This document shows, one piece after another, positions 44,099-53,245 of a DNA stretch of 64,000 nt. A program made the position numbers and the translations under genes. This DNA is from CAYVQE01 sp964633205 (GTDB lineage Bacteria; Myxococcota; B64-G9): positions 1 to 64,000 of the forward strand of contig CAZWFN010000014.1 of assembly GCA_964633205.1 (NCBI GenBank). The letters run 5' to 3'. Positions within the stretch are counted from its first letter, which is position 1, and every line of letters begins with the position of its first letter. The notes under the pieces were generated by a model. It saw only the letters and a program-made list of their open reading frames with translations. It searched no databases and was not told the DNA's origin.

Positions 44099-45100
44099 GT
44101 GCGTGTTCGATTCGGGTGCCTGGGGTGGCTGCCGCTGCTGGCATTGCTTGCGGTCGCTGGTTGCGACAACCGCACCGGGCCGGGCGATGCCGGTTGGTGG
44201 GACGCCGGTGGCGACGGCGGTGAAGCCGCGGATGACGCCGGGGATGACGCTGGCGACAGCGGACCGGCAGACGCCGGCGGCGACGAGGAGCCGCCGCCCT
44301 GGCGGGTGGGCTCGGAGCAGACCCTGGAGCTGGCCACCTGGAACATCCGCAACTTCCCGGCCGACGGCCAGACCGCCGAGCGGGTGGCCGACCTGATCGC
44401 CGGCATGCAGGTCGACCTGGTGGCGGTGCAGGAGATCGCCGACGTCTATGCCTTCGGCCAGGTGCTGCAGCGCTTGCCCGACTACACCGCGGTGCTCAGC
44501 GAACACGAGTACGGCGACGGCGAGTACCAGAAGACCGGCCTGGTCTACCGCAGCGACCTGGTTCAGGTGCGCGAGACCCGGTCGTTGTTCGCCGACGACG
44601 GCTACGCCTTCCCCCGGCCGCCGCTCGAGGCCGAGGTCTACCTCCACCGGCCGGACGGCAGCGTGCAGACGCTGCGCCTGATCGTGGTCCACCTCAAGGC
44701 CAGACTGGGCGAGGACAACGAGGCCCGCCGGCGCGATGCCTGCCAGAAGCTGGCCGCCTACGTCGACGACCTGGTCCAGAGCGGTGGCGAGACCGAGGTG
44801 GCCGTGGTCGGCGACTTCAACGATTCGCTCGACGATCCCCCCCAGGACAACGTTTTCACGGTCTTCCAGCAACACCCCGACCAATATCGCTTCCTGACCG
44901 ATCCCTTGGCCGACGCCAACGACTACTCCTACATTCCAGCCCGGGTGCTGATCGACCACCTGCTGGTCAGCGACGGGCTGTTCGACACCTTCGCCGGCGG
45001 CCAGGTCGAGGCGGTGGCGCTGGACCGGCTGGTGGTCGACTACGACTACCTGAGCCGGGTGTCCGACCACCGGCCGATCGTGGTGATCACTCCCTGGTAG
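44099..45100 (+). CDS. secreted endonuclease/exonuclease/phosphatase-family lipoprotein
   Basis: 333 residues. A lipoprotein signal (LLALLAVAGC) leads into an Asp/Gly/Ala-rich linker of about 60 residues, then an EEP (DNase I-like) domain with the four family motifs: LATWNIRNF (Asn), LVAVQEIAD (Glu), VVGDFNDS (Asp and Asn) and VSDHRPIVV (Asp-His). Such enzymes are Mg2+-dependent nucleases or phosphoesterases. This one would be anchored outside the cytoplasm, so extracellular DNA or inositol lipids are possible substrates. GTG follows GCAGGAGG. Its stop overlaps the convergent A2M gene by 14 bp. Confidence 0.85.
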   Translation: MRVRFGCLGWLPLLALLAVAGCDNRTGPGDAGWWDAGGDGGEAADDAGDDAGDSGPADAGGDEEPPPWRVGSEQTLELATWNIRNFPADGQTAERVADLIAGMQVDLVAVQEIADVYAFGQVLQRLPDYTAVLSEHEYGDGEYQKTGLVYRSDLVQVRETRSLFADDGYAFPRPPLEAEVYLHRPDGSVQTLRLIVVHLKARLGEDNEARRRDACQKLAAYVDDLVQSGGETEVAVVGDFNDSLDDPPQDNVFTVFQQHPDQYRFLTDPLADANDYSYIPARVLIDHLLVSDGLFDTFAGGQVEAVALDRLVVDYDYLSRVSDHRPIVVITPW

Positions 45101-48100
45101 TCGCGCCGGCCGCCGGGGCGATGGTCAGGCTGCGCCCGGCGGAGAAGCCGGTGAAGGCCGGGGCGTAGAGGGGCTGCACCTCGGCGGGCGCGGCCTTGAA
45201 GGTGCCGGCCACCGCCGCCCGCAGCCGGTACTTGAAGGGCACCTCGCCGACCGGCAGCCGCTCGAAGAAGAAGTTCTGGCCCGAGTCGCGCACCTCCTCG
45301 TACCAGCACAGCCCCAGCCGCCAACGGTGGCGGCTGATTTGGCTCACCGGCTCGAATCCGGCCGGCCGCGGATCGCGCAGGTGCACGTATTCCATCTGGT
45401 GGGCCGAACGCAGCGACAGCTGGACCTCCACCTCGTCGCCCACCTGGATGCGGGCACCGGCGGCCAGCGGCTCGAGCAGCACCTCGCCGCCGCGGGTGAT
45501 CCGCCGGAAGTAACGCCGCTCGACGCGCAGCGCGTCGCCGCGGGCTTCGGCCGGCAGCCGCTCGGTGGAGTAGTGCCAGGTGGCCGAGGCGAACTGGGTG
45601 CCGGGGGTCGGCGATTCGACCGCCACCGTGGCGTGGCGCTGCGGGTCGATGTCCGCACCGGCCACCAGCAGCTGGTTTTTGCGGCCGGTGTAGGCATCCG
45701 GCTCGAATACGAACTCGCGCTCGATGTCGCCGATGGCCACCCGGGTCTTCTCGCGCACCCCGAGGCGGCCGGTCTTTTTCAGGTAGTGGGCCAGGGCATA
45801 GATCACCTCGGCGGTGGCCCGGGTCGATTCCCAGTGGTTGAGCTTCTTGTGGGCGAACAGCCATTGCACCAGGCCGTCGACCTTGGGGTCTTTCGGGGTC
45901 AGCTCCATGGCGGTGCGCAGGGCGAAGGCGTGGGTCTCGATGGTGTCGTTGTACCACAGCCAGCTGCGGTCCTCGATCGCCCAGTGGGTGCCCTGCTCTT
46001 CACTCTGCTCGGCCGCGTCCATCACGCTGGACCAGACCAATCGGGCGTGGCCGGCGCGGCCGGCGCGGGCCAGCGTCAGCGCCAGCAGTCCCTTGAGGTA
46101 GGGCGAGTGCTCCTTCCAGTGCTTGAATGAAAAGTCCAACATGGTCCGGCGCTGCGCGCTGGTGAACACACCGCCGGTCCACTTGCCTCGCTGCGCCTCG
46201 GGATGGTTCGACAGCACGTAGTTGAGCAGGGTGATGGTCTGCCAACCGGTTTCCTCGCGCATCATGCGCCGCAGGCGTTCGCCGATGAAGTGCCGGTGCA
46301 GGTAGCGCCAGCCGCGGCGGACCATCCGCCGGGGCACGTCGACGCCGAACTCCAGCGCCTTGGACAGGCCGTGCAGGATGTAGAGCGTCATGAAGGGTGA
46401 CGGCGGACCGCCGGGGAACCAGGGAAAGGCGCCGTTCGCGGTCTGGGCCTGGCGCAGCTGGGCCAGGGCGGTGATGCGGTGGGCGCGGGCGCGGCGCGGA
46501 TCGAGCACGTTGATCAGCGGCTGATCCGTCTCCACCCCACCGCGGGCCTGCTGCAGCCAGGGCGTCTCCTCCAGGGCCAGCTGGCGGTTGGCATCCGGCT
46601 GGTCGAAGCGCTCCAGGCGGGTGGGCCGGTCGGCCAGCTTCTCGGCCATGCGCGCCACCGCCGGGTAGTCGCCGTAGAGCGAGGTCAGGATGCCGGTCGA
46701 CAGGAAGCGGTTGAGCGTCTGCTCGGTGCACTCGTAGGGATACTCGACCAGGTAGGGCAGGGCGGCCAACACCGAGTAGAACAGCTGAGCGTCGATGGTG
46801 ACCACCAGCTGCTGGTGGATGCGGCTGGGGTCGTCGTCGGCGGCCAGGTCGGCGAAGTGCAGTCGCGCGCTGTCGGCGTCCTCGAGCACGGCGAAGCGCG
46901 ACTGGGCCAGGTGCATGCGGCCGGGCAGCACCGGCAGCGGCCGCAGCTCGCCGTCCGCGATGGAGCCCGAGCGCGCCGTCACCCGCACCGCCACCGGACC
47001 GACCCGGGCCGGGGCGGTCACCGCGAAGCCCAGGCGGGTCGAGCCGCCGGCGGCGACCTCGAAGGGCCGGCCTTCGGCGGCCGCGGCCTCGAGGCCGAAG
47101 TCGGCGGCCAGGCTGGCGCCGGTCTCGGGGTCCTCGATGGTGAAGACCAACTCGCCGCGCAGCGGGCGCTCGGCGGTGTTGTTGACCACCACCTGCAGCT
47201 CGGCCCGGTCGCCCTCGCGCAAAAAGCGCGGCAGCTGGGGGCGCACCATCAGCTCCTTGACGCTGCGCGCCTGCTCGTGCAGTGAAGCCGACTGCAGCTC
47301 GCGGGTGACGGCGTGGATCCAGACGTTCCAGGCGGTGACCGAGTCGGGAACCTCGAAACGGATGGTCACCGCGCCGTCTTCGCCGGTCAACAGCTGCGGC
47401 TGGAAAAAGGCCGTCTCGGCGAAGTCGGAGCGCAGCTCCACCGGGGCTTGCGCGCCGGGCTCCCTCCCCCGGAGGCCGCGCAGCCCACGGCCGGCGGCCG
47501 CGGAGCGCTCGTCGGCGTCAGCGCTCTGATCGGGTTCGTCGACGGCCCCGCGCCCGGCTCGGTCGGAACCGCCCCGGCGGTACCTGGCCGCGCTGCCGTC
47601 CGGCCGCATCAGGGCGCCGGTGATCACTGCGCTATCGAAGCCGAAGCGGCTGCGAGACCGTCCACCGCCGCCCCAGCCGGGGCCGCCCAGCCCCCGGTTG
47701 CCGTAGAAGCGCAGCCGGGTGGGCAGCAGGCTGGGGTAGGCCGGGGTGACCGGCGGAGCCCGGTGCTGCAGCCGGAAGGCGGGCGCCGCGCCCAGCCCGC
47801 AGCGCCAGGAGTTGGCCCGGGAGCGGTTGGGGAACAGCCCCAGCGGCGACGGCGGTCGATGCGGGGCCAAGGCGTCCAGGCTGCGGTCGAACATGTAGGC
47901 CAGCACCTCGGCCGCCCCGCGTTCCACCGGCCGGCCGTCGGGCGTCTCGACCCGCACCGTCCAGGTCTCCGCGGCCCCGGGCCGCAGCTCGTCGCGGAAG
48001 GTGGCCAGCTCGAGTTCGAGCTGCTTGTTCTCCCAGGGCACCTGTACGCTGGCGGATTGATGCATGAGCTGGTGGTCGCGCACCACCAGCAGCGACAGGC

Positions 48101-51100
48101 CGAAGCCGCCGCGGTCGGCTTCGGCCAGCGGCAGCTCGATCACCTTTGCGGCCGCATCGGCCTCCAGCCGCCGCCGTTCGATCAGCCGGCCGGCGCGGTA
48201 GCGGTCGAGGAAGAGCAGCTGGTCGGGCAGGCCGGAGTGCACCAGCACCCGGGCGTTCTGGCCGACCGAGCGGGTGTCGTGCTCGACGCGCAGCAGCGCC
48301 GGCAGCGGCAGGTCGAAGCCCTCGCCGGCCACCACCAGCTCGTGCTGGGTGCGGGTGACGGCGCCGTAGGGATCGGTGGTGGCGTAGTGCAGCCGGTAGG
48401 CGCCCGGGGCCAGGCCGGACAGCTCGAGCCGCGCCAGGCCTTCGGTCTCGTCGTGTACCAGGGTGCCGCTGCCGGCCTCGGCTCCGGCCGGCCAGGCGCG
48501 CATGAACGCTTCCGGGCGGTAGCCTGGGTCCCAGCGGGGCCGCCGCCCGTCGTCCGGGCTGCGGAAACCGGCCACACCCGCGGGCCCGGACTGCGGCGGC
48601 AGGTCGGCCGGCAGCGGGGTGGTGGCCGGCGGATCCAGCGCCACCAGCTCCCAGCGGCCCTGGCCGGCCGCGGCCGCACCGTCGAGATCGGTGCGCCGCA
48701 CCTCGATCACGGCAGGCCGGCCGGCGCGCAAAAAGCCGGTCTCGGACCGGATCCGGGCCTCCACCGTGCAGAAGCCCAGCCGGAAGTCGCGCCGGGCGGT
48801 GCGTGTCTCGCCGCCCGCCTCGGTCACCTCGGCCCGCAAGCGGTAGTGGTAGCTGACCCGCCGATCGAGCGATTCGTCGGCCGCCGGGGTGAACTGGATG
48901 GCGAAGCCGCCGTCCGCGTCCAGCTCGGCGCTGCCGGCGGCCAGAATGTGTTCGCGCGCCCCGGCCGCGGCCGCGCCCCAGCGCAGGCCCCACCACCAGG
49001 GGAACACCGGCCGGCGCACCACCCGCCAGCGCAGCCGGCCGCCGTCGAGCGGCTGGCCGAAGTAGTAGCGCGCCCGGCCGCGCAGCACGGCCGGACGGTT
49101 GAGCCGCAGCGGCTGGGCGGGATCGAGCAGCTCGACCTCGAAGGTGGGCCGCTTGTACTCCTCCACCCGGATGCTGACCTTGCCGTAGGGGTGGGCCGTC
49201 AGCTGCCAGCGGCCCAGGCTGCGGCCGGCCGGCACCGGCAGGCTGCCGGCCGCGGTGCCGAAGGCATTGGTCTCCAGGGTGAGCGCGGCCACCTGCTGGC
49301 GGTTGGGATCGAGCAGCCGGACCCGCACCTCGTGCCCGGCCAGCGGGGCGTAGTCGGCCCGGTCGGGCCGGCCGCCGTAGACCAGGGCCTTGAAGTGCAG
49401 CTGCTGGCCGGGCCGGTAGATGGCCCGGTCGGTGAACAGCATGCTCTGGTGCGTGCGCTGCTGGTGGTGGCGGTAGGCCGACAGGGAGGAGCGGTCCAGG
49501 GTTTGCTGCCGGCCCCGGCGGGCCAGCAGGAACAGCGAGTGGCTGTTGGCGCGGAAGGTCACCTCGCCGTCGGCGCCGGTGGTCCGCCGCGCCAGCACGC
49601 GGTGGCCGCGGCGCCAGTTGCGCTTGTAGAGCAACACCTGGGCTCCGGCCACCGGCCGGCCGGTCTCTCCCGAGACCACCCGGGCCCGCAACCGGCCGTA
49701 CTCGTTCTGGTGGGTCAGCACCAGATCGGAGATGATCAGCCAGCGTCCTTGCAGCTGGTTGTCCTGGCGGGCGAAGTCCTCGCGCACCGAGGCCAGCACG
49801 GCCCACAGCCCGGGCCGCTTCAGCGGCGGCACCAGGTAGCGCCGGTGCAGCTTGTAGTCCGGCGGCGGCTGTAGCGCGACGCTCCAGCTCGCCTGCGGCC
49901 GCCGGTTTTTCACCAGGGCTTCCAGGCGGCGCCCGCGCGGCAGCAGCCCGTGCTCCTTGCCGCCGCTGACGGTGCGCTGCAGGTCGAGCCGCCAGGCGCG
50001 GAAATGGATCGCCTCCAGGTTCTTGTGCCGCAGGCCCAGCGAGCGCTGGCCGGGGCCGTCCTGGGCCATGCCCTCGAGCTCGAATGCAGGCGCCTCGATG
50101 GCCGCCTGCAGGTGGCGGCAGCGCTCGACCCCGATGCCCGCGCCGCCCTGCTGCTGGCAGCGGATGGCGATGCGGCGGGCTCGGATCAGATTGTCGGCCG
50201 CGGGCTCGGCGCGGACGAAATGGACCAGTTGGGCCATGCCCACCGCCCACCACTTGCGGCCGCGGATGGTCTCCAGGCGCCGGCGCAGGTCGGCCCGGAT
50301 GCGGGCGCGGGCATCTTCGCTTTCGAACGCGGCGTGCAGCCGGCGCTGGCGCTCCAGCCGGGCCTCCAAGGCCGCCTGGGGCCGATCGGCGCCGGCGTGG
50401 TGGCGCTCCAGATCATCGAGCAGCTGGGCGATGCGGCGCAGCGGGTGGACGTTCGGGTCGGCCGGCTTCATCCCGCCCGGCTGCGGCGAGGCCAGCAAGG
50501 CGGCCGGGTCGAGCTGGTAGACCAGGGCCTGCTGGGCCGGCTTCCAGCCCTGGGTGTCGGCGAGCAAGGCGACCCACAGGTAGCTCAGCGCGTCGCGCAG
50601 GCTGGGACGGATGCCCTCGGGGAAGGTGTTGGGCAGCAGGTAGGCCTCCAACTCGTCGACCGCCACATCGCCGAGCCGCTGCCGGTGGGGCCACAGCCGT
50701 GCCAGGGCGCGGTGGGCCGCGGTGTGGATCTGCCCCATGGTCCAGGCCTTCAGGTCCATCGAACCGTCGCCGGCCACCCTTTCGCGCTGGCGGATCTCCC
50801 AGGAGTAGGCCTGGGCGTAGTGGATCAGGCTGGCGGCGTAGTACAGCTCCAGCGTGGTCCGGGCCAGCAGATCCGCGGGCCAGGGCTCTTGGCGTAGAAA
50901 ACGCACCGCCTTTTCATAGCCGTGCAGCCCGGTGCGCAGCTGGGTGCAGCGCACCAGCCCGTGGACGATGCCCTGGCTGTCGCCGGCTTCGCGGGCTGCG
51001 GCCAGCAGGGCCTCGGCCCGCTCCAGCGCGGCGCGCATCTTCTGCTGGCTCACCAGGGCCTCGACCTTCTCCCAACCGGGCGCCCGCTCGCCGTTCCACT

Positions 51101-51266
51101 GCACCAGCGGCAGGGCGGCGTTCTGCTGCGATGCCGCCCGGTCGTCGGCTGCAGCCGGGGCCAGGCCGAGCAGGGCCACCAGGGCGGTCAGTACGGTCAG
51201 GCTGATCAGGACGCGCGGACGGTCGCCACGAGCGGGGCCGCGGGCTGACGGTTGACGGTCGATCAT
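45087..51266 (-). CDS. alpha-2-macroglobulin family protein
   Basis: 2059 residues. Signal peptide (LISLTVLTALVALLGLAPAAAD), no lipobox, then a long helical N-terminal segment (about 40-500). MG-type beta domains follow (for example GQQLHFKALVYGGRPDR), then a Gly/Arg-rich bait-like loop, and C-terminal segments with the thioester site CTEQ (C1513) inside YECTEQTLNRFL, the alpha-alpha toroid and a receptor-like end. Bacterial A2Ms trap proteases in the periplasm through the thioester, often beside PBP1C, which is absent here. The Gly/Arg-rich stretch at about 1190-1240 is the likely bait region. ATG at 51266 follows GGAGGAGAC. It overlaps the convergent EEP gene by 14 bp. Confidence 0.9.
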   Translation of the reverse strand: MIDRQPSARGPARGDRPRVLISLTVLTALVALLGLAPAAADDRAASQQNAALPLVQWNGERAPGWEKVEALVSQQKMRAALERAEALLAAAREAGDSQGIVHGLVRCTQLRTGLHGYEKAVRFLRQEPWPADLLARTTLELYYAASLIHYAQAYSWEIRQRERVAGDGSMDLKAWTMGQIHTAAHRALARLWPHRQRLGDVAVDELEAYLLPNTFPEGIRPSLRDALSYLWVALLADTQGWKPAQQALVYQLDPAALLASPQPGGMKPADPNVHPLRRIAQLLDDLERHHAGADRPQAALEARLERQRRLHAAFESEDARARIRADLRRRLETIRGRKWWAVGMAQLVHFVRAEPAADNLIRARRIAIRCQQQGGAGIGVERCRHLQAAIEAPAFELEGMAQDGPGQRSLGLRHKNLEAIHFRAWRLDLQRTVSGGKEHGLLPRGRRLEALVKNRRPQASWSVALQPPPDYKLHRRYLVPPLKRPGLWAVLASVREDFARQDNQLQGRWLIISDLVLTHQNEYGRLRARVVSGETGRPVAGAQVLLYKRNWRRGHRVLARRTTGADGEVTFRANSHSLFLLARRGRQQTLDRSSLSAYRHHQQRTHQSMLFTDRAIYRPGQQLHFKALVYGGRPDRADYAPLAGHEVRVRLLDPNRQQVAALTLETNAFGTAAGSLPVPAGRSLGRWQLTAHPYGKVSIRVEEYKRPTFEVELLDPAQPLRLNRPAVLRGRARYYFGQPLDGGRLRWRVVRRPVFPWWWGLRWGAAAAGAREHILAAGSAELDADGGFAIQFTPAADESLDRRVSYHYRLRAEVTEAGGETRTARRDFRLGFCTVEARIRSETGFLRAGRPAVIEVRRTDLDGAAAAGQGRWELVALDPPATTPLPADLPPQSGPAGVAGFRSPDDGRRPRWDPGYRPEAFMRAWPAGAEAGSGTLVHDETEGLARLELSGLAPGAYRLHYATTDPYGAVTRTQHELVVAGEGFDLPLPALLRVEHDTRSVGQNARVLVHSGLPDQLLFLDRYRAGRLIERRRLEADAAAKVIELPLAEADRGGFGLSLLVVRDHQLMHQSASVQVPWENKQLELELATFRDELRPGAAETWTVRVETPDGRPVERGAAEVLAYMFDRSLDALAPHRPPSPLGLFPNRSRANSWRCGLGAAPAFRLQHRAPPVTPAYPSLLPTRLRFYGNRGLGGPGWGGGGRSRSRFGFDSAVITGALMRPDGSAARYRRGGSDRAGRGAVDEPDQSADADERSAAAGRGLRGLRGREPGAQAPVELRSDFAETAFFQPQLLTGEDGAVTIRFEVPDSVTAWNVWIHAVTRELQSASLHEQARSVKELMVRPQLPRFLREGDRAELQVVVNNTAERPLRGELVFTIEDPETGASLAADFGLEAAAAEGRPFEVAAGGSTRLGFAVTAPARVGPVAVRVTARSGSIADGELRPLPVLPGRMHLAQSRFAVLEDADSARLHFADLAADDDPSRIHQQLVVTIDAQLFYSVLAALPYLVEYPYECTEQTLNRFLSTGILTSLYGDYPAVARMAEKLADRPTRLERFDQPDANRQLALEETPWLQQARGGVETDQPLINVLDPRRARAHRITALAQLRQAQTANGAFPWFPGGPPSPFMTLYILHGLSKALEFGVDVPRRMVRRGWRYLHRHFIGERLRRMMREETGWQTITLLNYVLSNHPEAQRGKWTGGVFTSAQRRTMLDFSFKHWKEHSPYLKGLLALTLARAGRAGHARLVWSSVMDAAEQSEEQGTHWAIEDRSWLWYNDTIETHAFALRTAMELTPKDPKVDGLVQWLFAHKKLNHWESTRATAEVIYALAHYLKKTGRLGVREKTRVAIGDIEREFVFEPDAYTGRKNQLLVAGADIDPQRHATVAVESPTPGTQFASATWHYSTERLPAEARGDALRVERRYFRRITRGGEVLLEPLAAGARIQVGDEVEVQLSLRSAHQMEYVHLRDPRPAGFEPVSQISRHRWRLGLCWYEEVRDSGQNFFFERLPVGEVPFKYRLRAAVAGTFKAAPAEVQPLYAPAFTGFSAGRSLTIAPAAGATTRE

Positions 51267-51466
51267 GTCTCCTCCACCAATCGAACGCTGTCGATCGGGT
51301 GCTTCTTCGATTCTACACCCGACGTTCGGCGGGCCTTCGGGATCTGCACCCGGCCGAGCTTGCGACACCGCCGCCCGAACCGGCGTTCCCGTTTGCGATG
51401 CTCATCAGCATATCAGACGGCTCCATAGTTGGAATTGCGCGCCGGCTCTGGCAGACTGCCGGGGCC

Positions 51467-52879
51467 ATGGACCGGCGCACCCTGATCCTGAGCGACCTGC
51501 ACCTGTGCGACGTGGAGGAGCACGCCGACGGCTGGAAGGCCTACAAGAGCCGCCGCTACTTGTTCGACGACCAGCTGGTGGAGCTGATCGCGGACTTCGC
51601 CGCCGGTGACGACGGCGTCGAGCGGGTGCTGGTGCTCAATGGCGACGTGTTCGACTTCGATCTGGTCACGGCCGTGCCGGACCAGGCCCCCTGGCCGGTG
51701 CGTCGTTCGGAGCGGCGGACCGGGCTGGAGGCCGACGCGCCCAAGTCGGTCTGGAAGCTCGAGCGCATCCTGGCCGACCATCCGCTCCTGGTGGCCGGGA
51801 TGGCGGGTTTTCTGGGTGCCGGCCACCGGGTGGTCTACGTGCTGGGCAACCACGACCGCGAGCTGCACTTCGAGCCGGTGCGCCGGGCCCTGCGCGATGC
51901 GCTGCGCGCCGCGGCCGCGGCGGCCGGGCAGCGATTCGCCGACAGCCAGCTGGTCTTCGAGCCCTGGTTCTATCTGCAGCCGGGCGAACTCTACGTCGAG
52001 CACGGCCAGCAGTACGATCACTACACCTCCTTCCGCAACGTGCTGCGGCCCACGGTGGAGCGGCGCGGCCGGCCGGTGCTGGCCCTGCCCATGGGCAACC
52101 TGTCGAACCGCCTGCTGATGAGCCGGATGGGCTTTTTCAACCCGCACGCCTCGGACTACATCCTGAACCTGTTCGCCTACATCTGGCACTGGTTGCGCCA
52201 CTACGCCTTCTCGCGCCGCAGCCTGGTGGTGCCCTGGTTGTGGGGCAGCCTGGTGGTGCTGGTGCGGCTGCTGGGCCTGCGCCGGCGCCAGCGCGGCGCC
52301 CACCGGCGGGCCGGGGCGCTGCTGGCCGAGCAAGCCCGCCGCCACGAGCTGGCGCTGGGCACCGTCGAGGCCCTGTGGCGGCTGCAGGATCCGCCCATCG
52401 CCGGCCGCCTGTTCCGCATGGTGCGCGAGTTCTGGATCGATCGGTTGCTGTTGGCCTTGGTGATGACCGGCGGCACGGTGGCCCTGGCGCTGGTGCCCAT
52501 CCCGCTGTGGATCAAGCTGGTGGTGCCGCTGATGGGCTTTCCGCTGCTGTACTTCATCTACGAGTGGGCGGTGCAGGGCGAGTCGATCTTCGCCGTCGAG
52601 TCGCGCCTGCCGCGGGTGGCCCGGCAGGTGGCCGGTCTGGTGGGCGCGGCCGTGGTGGCCATGGGCCACACCCACCTGCCGCGCCAGATCCCGCTGGGCC
52701 GCGGCCACACCTTCGTCGACACCGGCACCTGGGCGCCCATACCGCATCCGCAGGATCGCGCGCGCAACGCCCCCGGGCTGCGCAACTACCTGCTGGTCGA
52801 GGTGGAGGCCGGCCGGGTGCGGGCCGAGCTGCGCTCGGCGCTGCCGCTGCCGGGGCGCGATGGCGGTATGAAGAGCTGA
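51467..52879 (+). CDS. metallophosphoesterase with membrane segments
   Basis: 470 residues with the calcineurin-like motifs DLHLCD (about 9-14), NGD (about 58-60), GNHD (127-130) and GHTH (400-403), so the two-metal phosphoesterase core is intact. Unusually, about 270 residues lie between GNHD and GHTH and include at least three hydrophobic segments (about 248-270 and 325-365), so the catalytic domain appears interrupted by a membrane-embedded insert. ATG at 51467 begins a few residues before the first motif. Further upstream in-frame sequence has no homology. Substrate (UDP-lipid, cyclic nucleotide or similar) is unknown. Confidence 0.82.
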   Translation: MDRRTLILSDLHLCDVEEHADGWKAYKSRRYLFDDQLVELIADFAAGDDGVERVLVLNGDVFDFDLVTAVPDQAPWPVRRSERRTGLEADAPKSVWKLERILADHPLLVAGMAGFLGAGHRVVYVLGNHDRELHFEPVRRALRDALRAAAAAAGQRFADSQLVFEPWFYLQPGELYVEHGQQYDHYTSFRNVLRPTVERRGRPVLALPMGNLSNRLLMSRMGFFNPHASDYILNLFAYIWHWLRHYAFSRRSLVVPWLWGSLVVLVRLLGLRRRQRGAHRRAGALLAEQARRHELALGTVEALWRLQDPPIAGRLFRMVREFWIDRLLLALVMTGGTVALALVPIPLWIKLVVPLMGFPLLYFIYEWAVQGESIFAVESRLPRVARQVAGLVGAAVVAMGHTHLPRQIPLGRGHTFVDTGTWAPIPHPQDRARNAPGLRNYLLVEVEAGRVRAELRSALPLPGRDGGMKS

Positions 52880-52895
52880 ACGGCTGCGGGGGATT

Positions 52896-52924
52896 TTGAC
52901 CTTTTTGCCGCTTTTGGGTTGAAT
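52896..52924 (+). promoter_or_regulatory. candidate promoter of the small CSD-like gene
   Basis: TTGACC (52896-52901), 17-bp spacer, TTGAAT (52919-52924). The start codon lies 27 bp after the -10, implying a very short leader. Confidence 0.6.
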
Positions 52925-52950
52925 GGAGGCATCCCAAAAAGGGGGGCAGC

Positions 52951-53160
52951 TTGGACGCCGGTGAGATCATCGCCTTCGACGCGACCGACGGGCTCGGTCT
53001 GATCCTGCTCGACGACGGCCGCCAGGTGCGCTTCGGCCTGACCGCCTGCGGCTATCTGCGGCCCGAGCCGGGGCTGCGGGTGCGGGTGCTGGGCCTGAGC
53101 GAGGGCTATGGCGGCCGGCTGAAGGCCGATTTCATCGAGGCCGAGCCGCCCGCGAGTTGA
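52951..53160 (+). CDS. divergent cold-shock-domain-like mini-protein
   Basis: 69 residues of one OB-type fold. GEIIAFDATDGLGLILLDDGRQVRF follows the order of the cold-shock domain, but the aromatic RNP1 residues are altered (GLGLILL in place of GFGFI), so nucleic-acid binding may be weak or different. TTG start after a GGGGGG-type ribosome site. It has its own promoter and is followed by the tricorn gene 85 bp later, so it is probably a separate unit. Confidence 0.6.
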   Translation: MDAGEIIAFDATDGLGLILLDDGRQVRFGLTACGYLRPEPGLRVRVLGLSEGYGGRLKADFIEAEPPAS

Positions 53161-53245
53161 TCCCCCCCCTGGCGCCGGCCCCCGGTTGACGATAGCCTGG
53201 CCGCCGACGGTCGATTTCAGGCACCGATGGCTTACGGAGGCCGGC

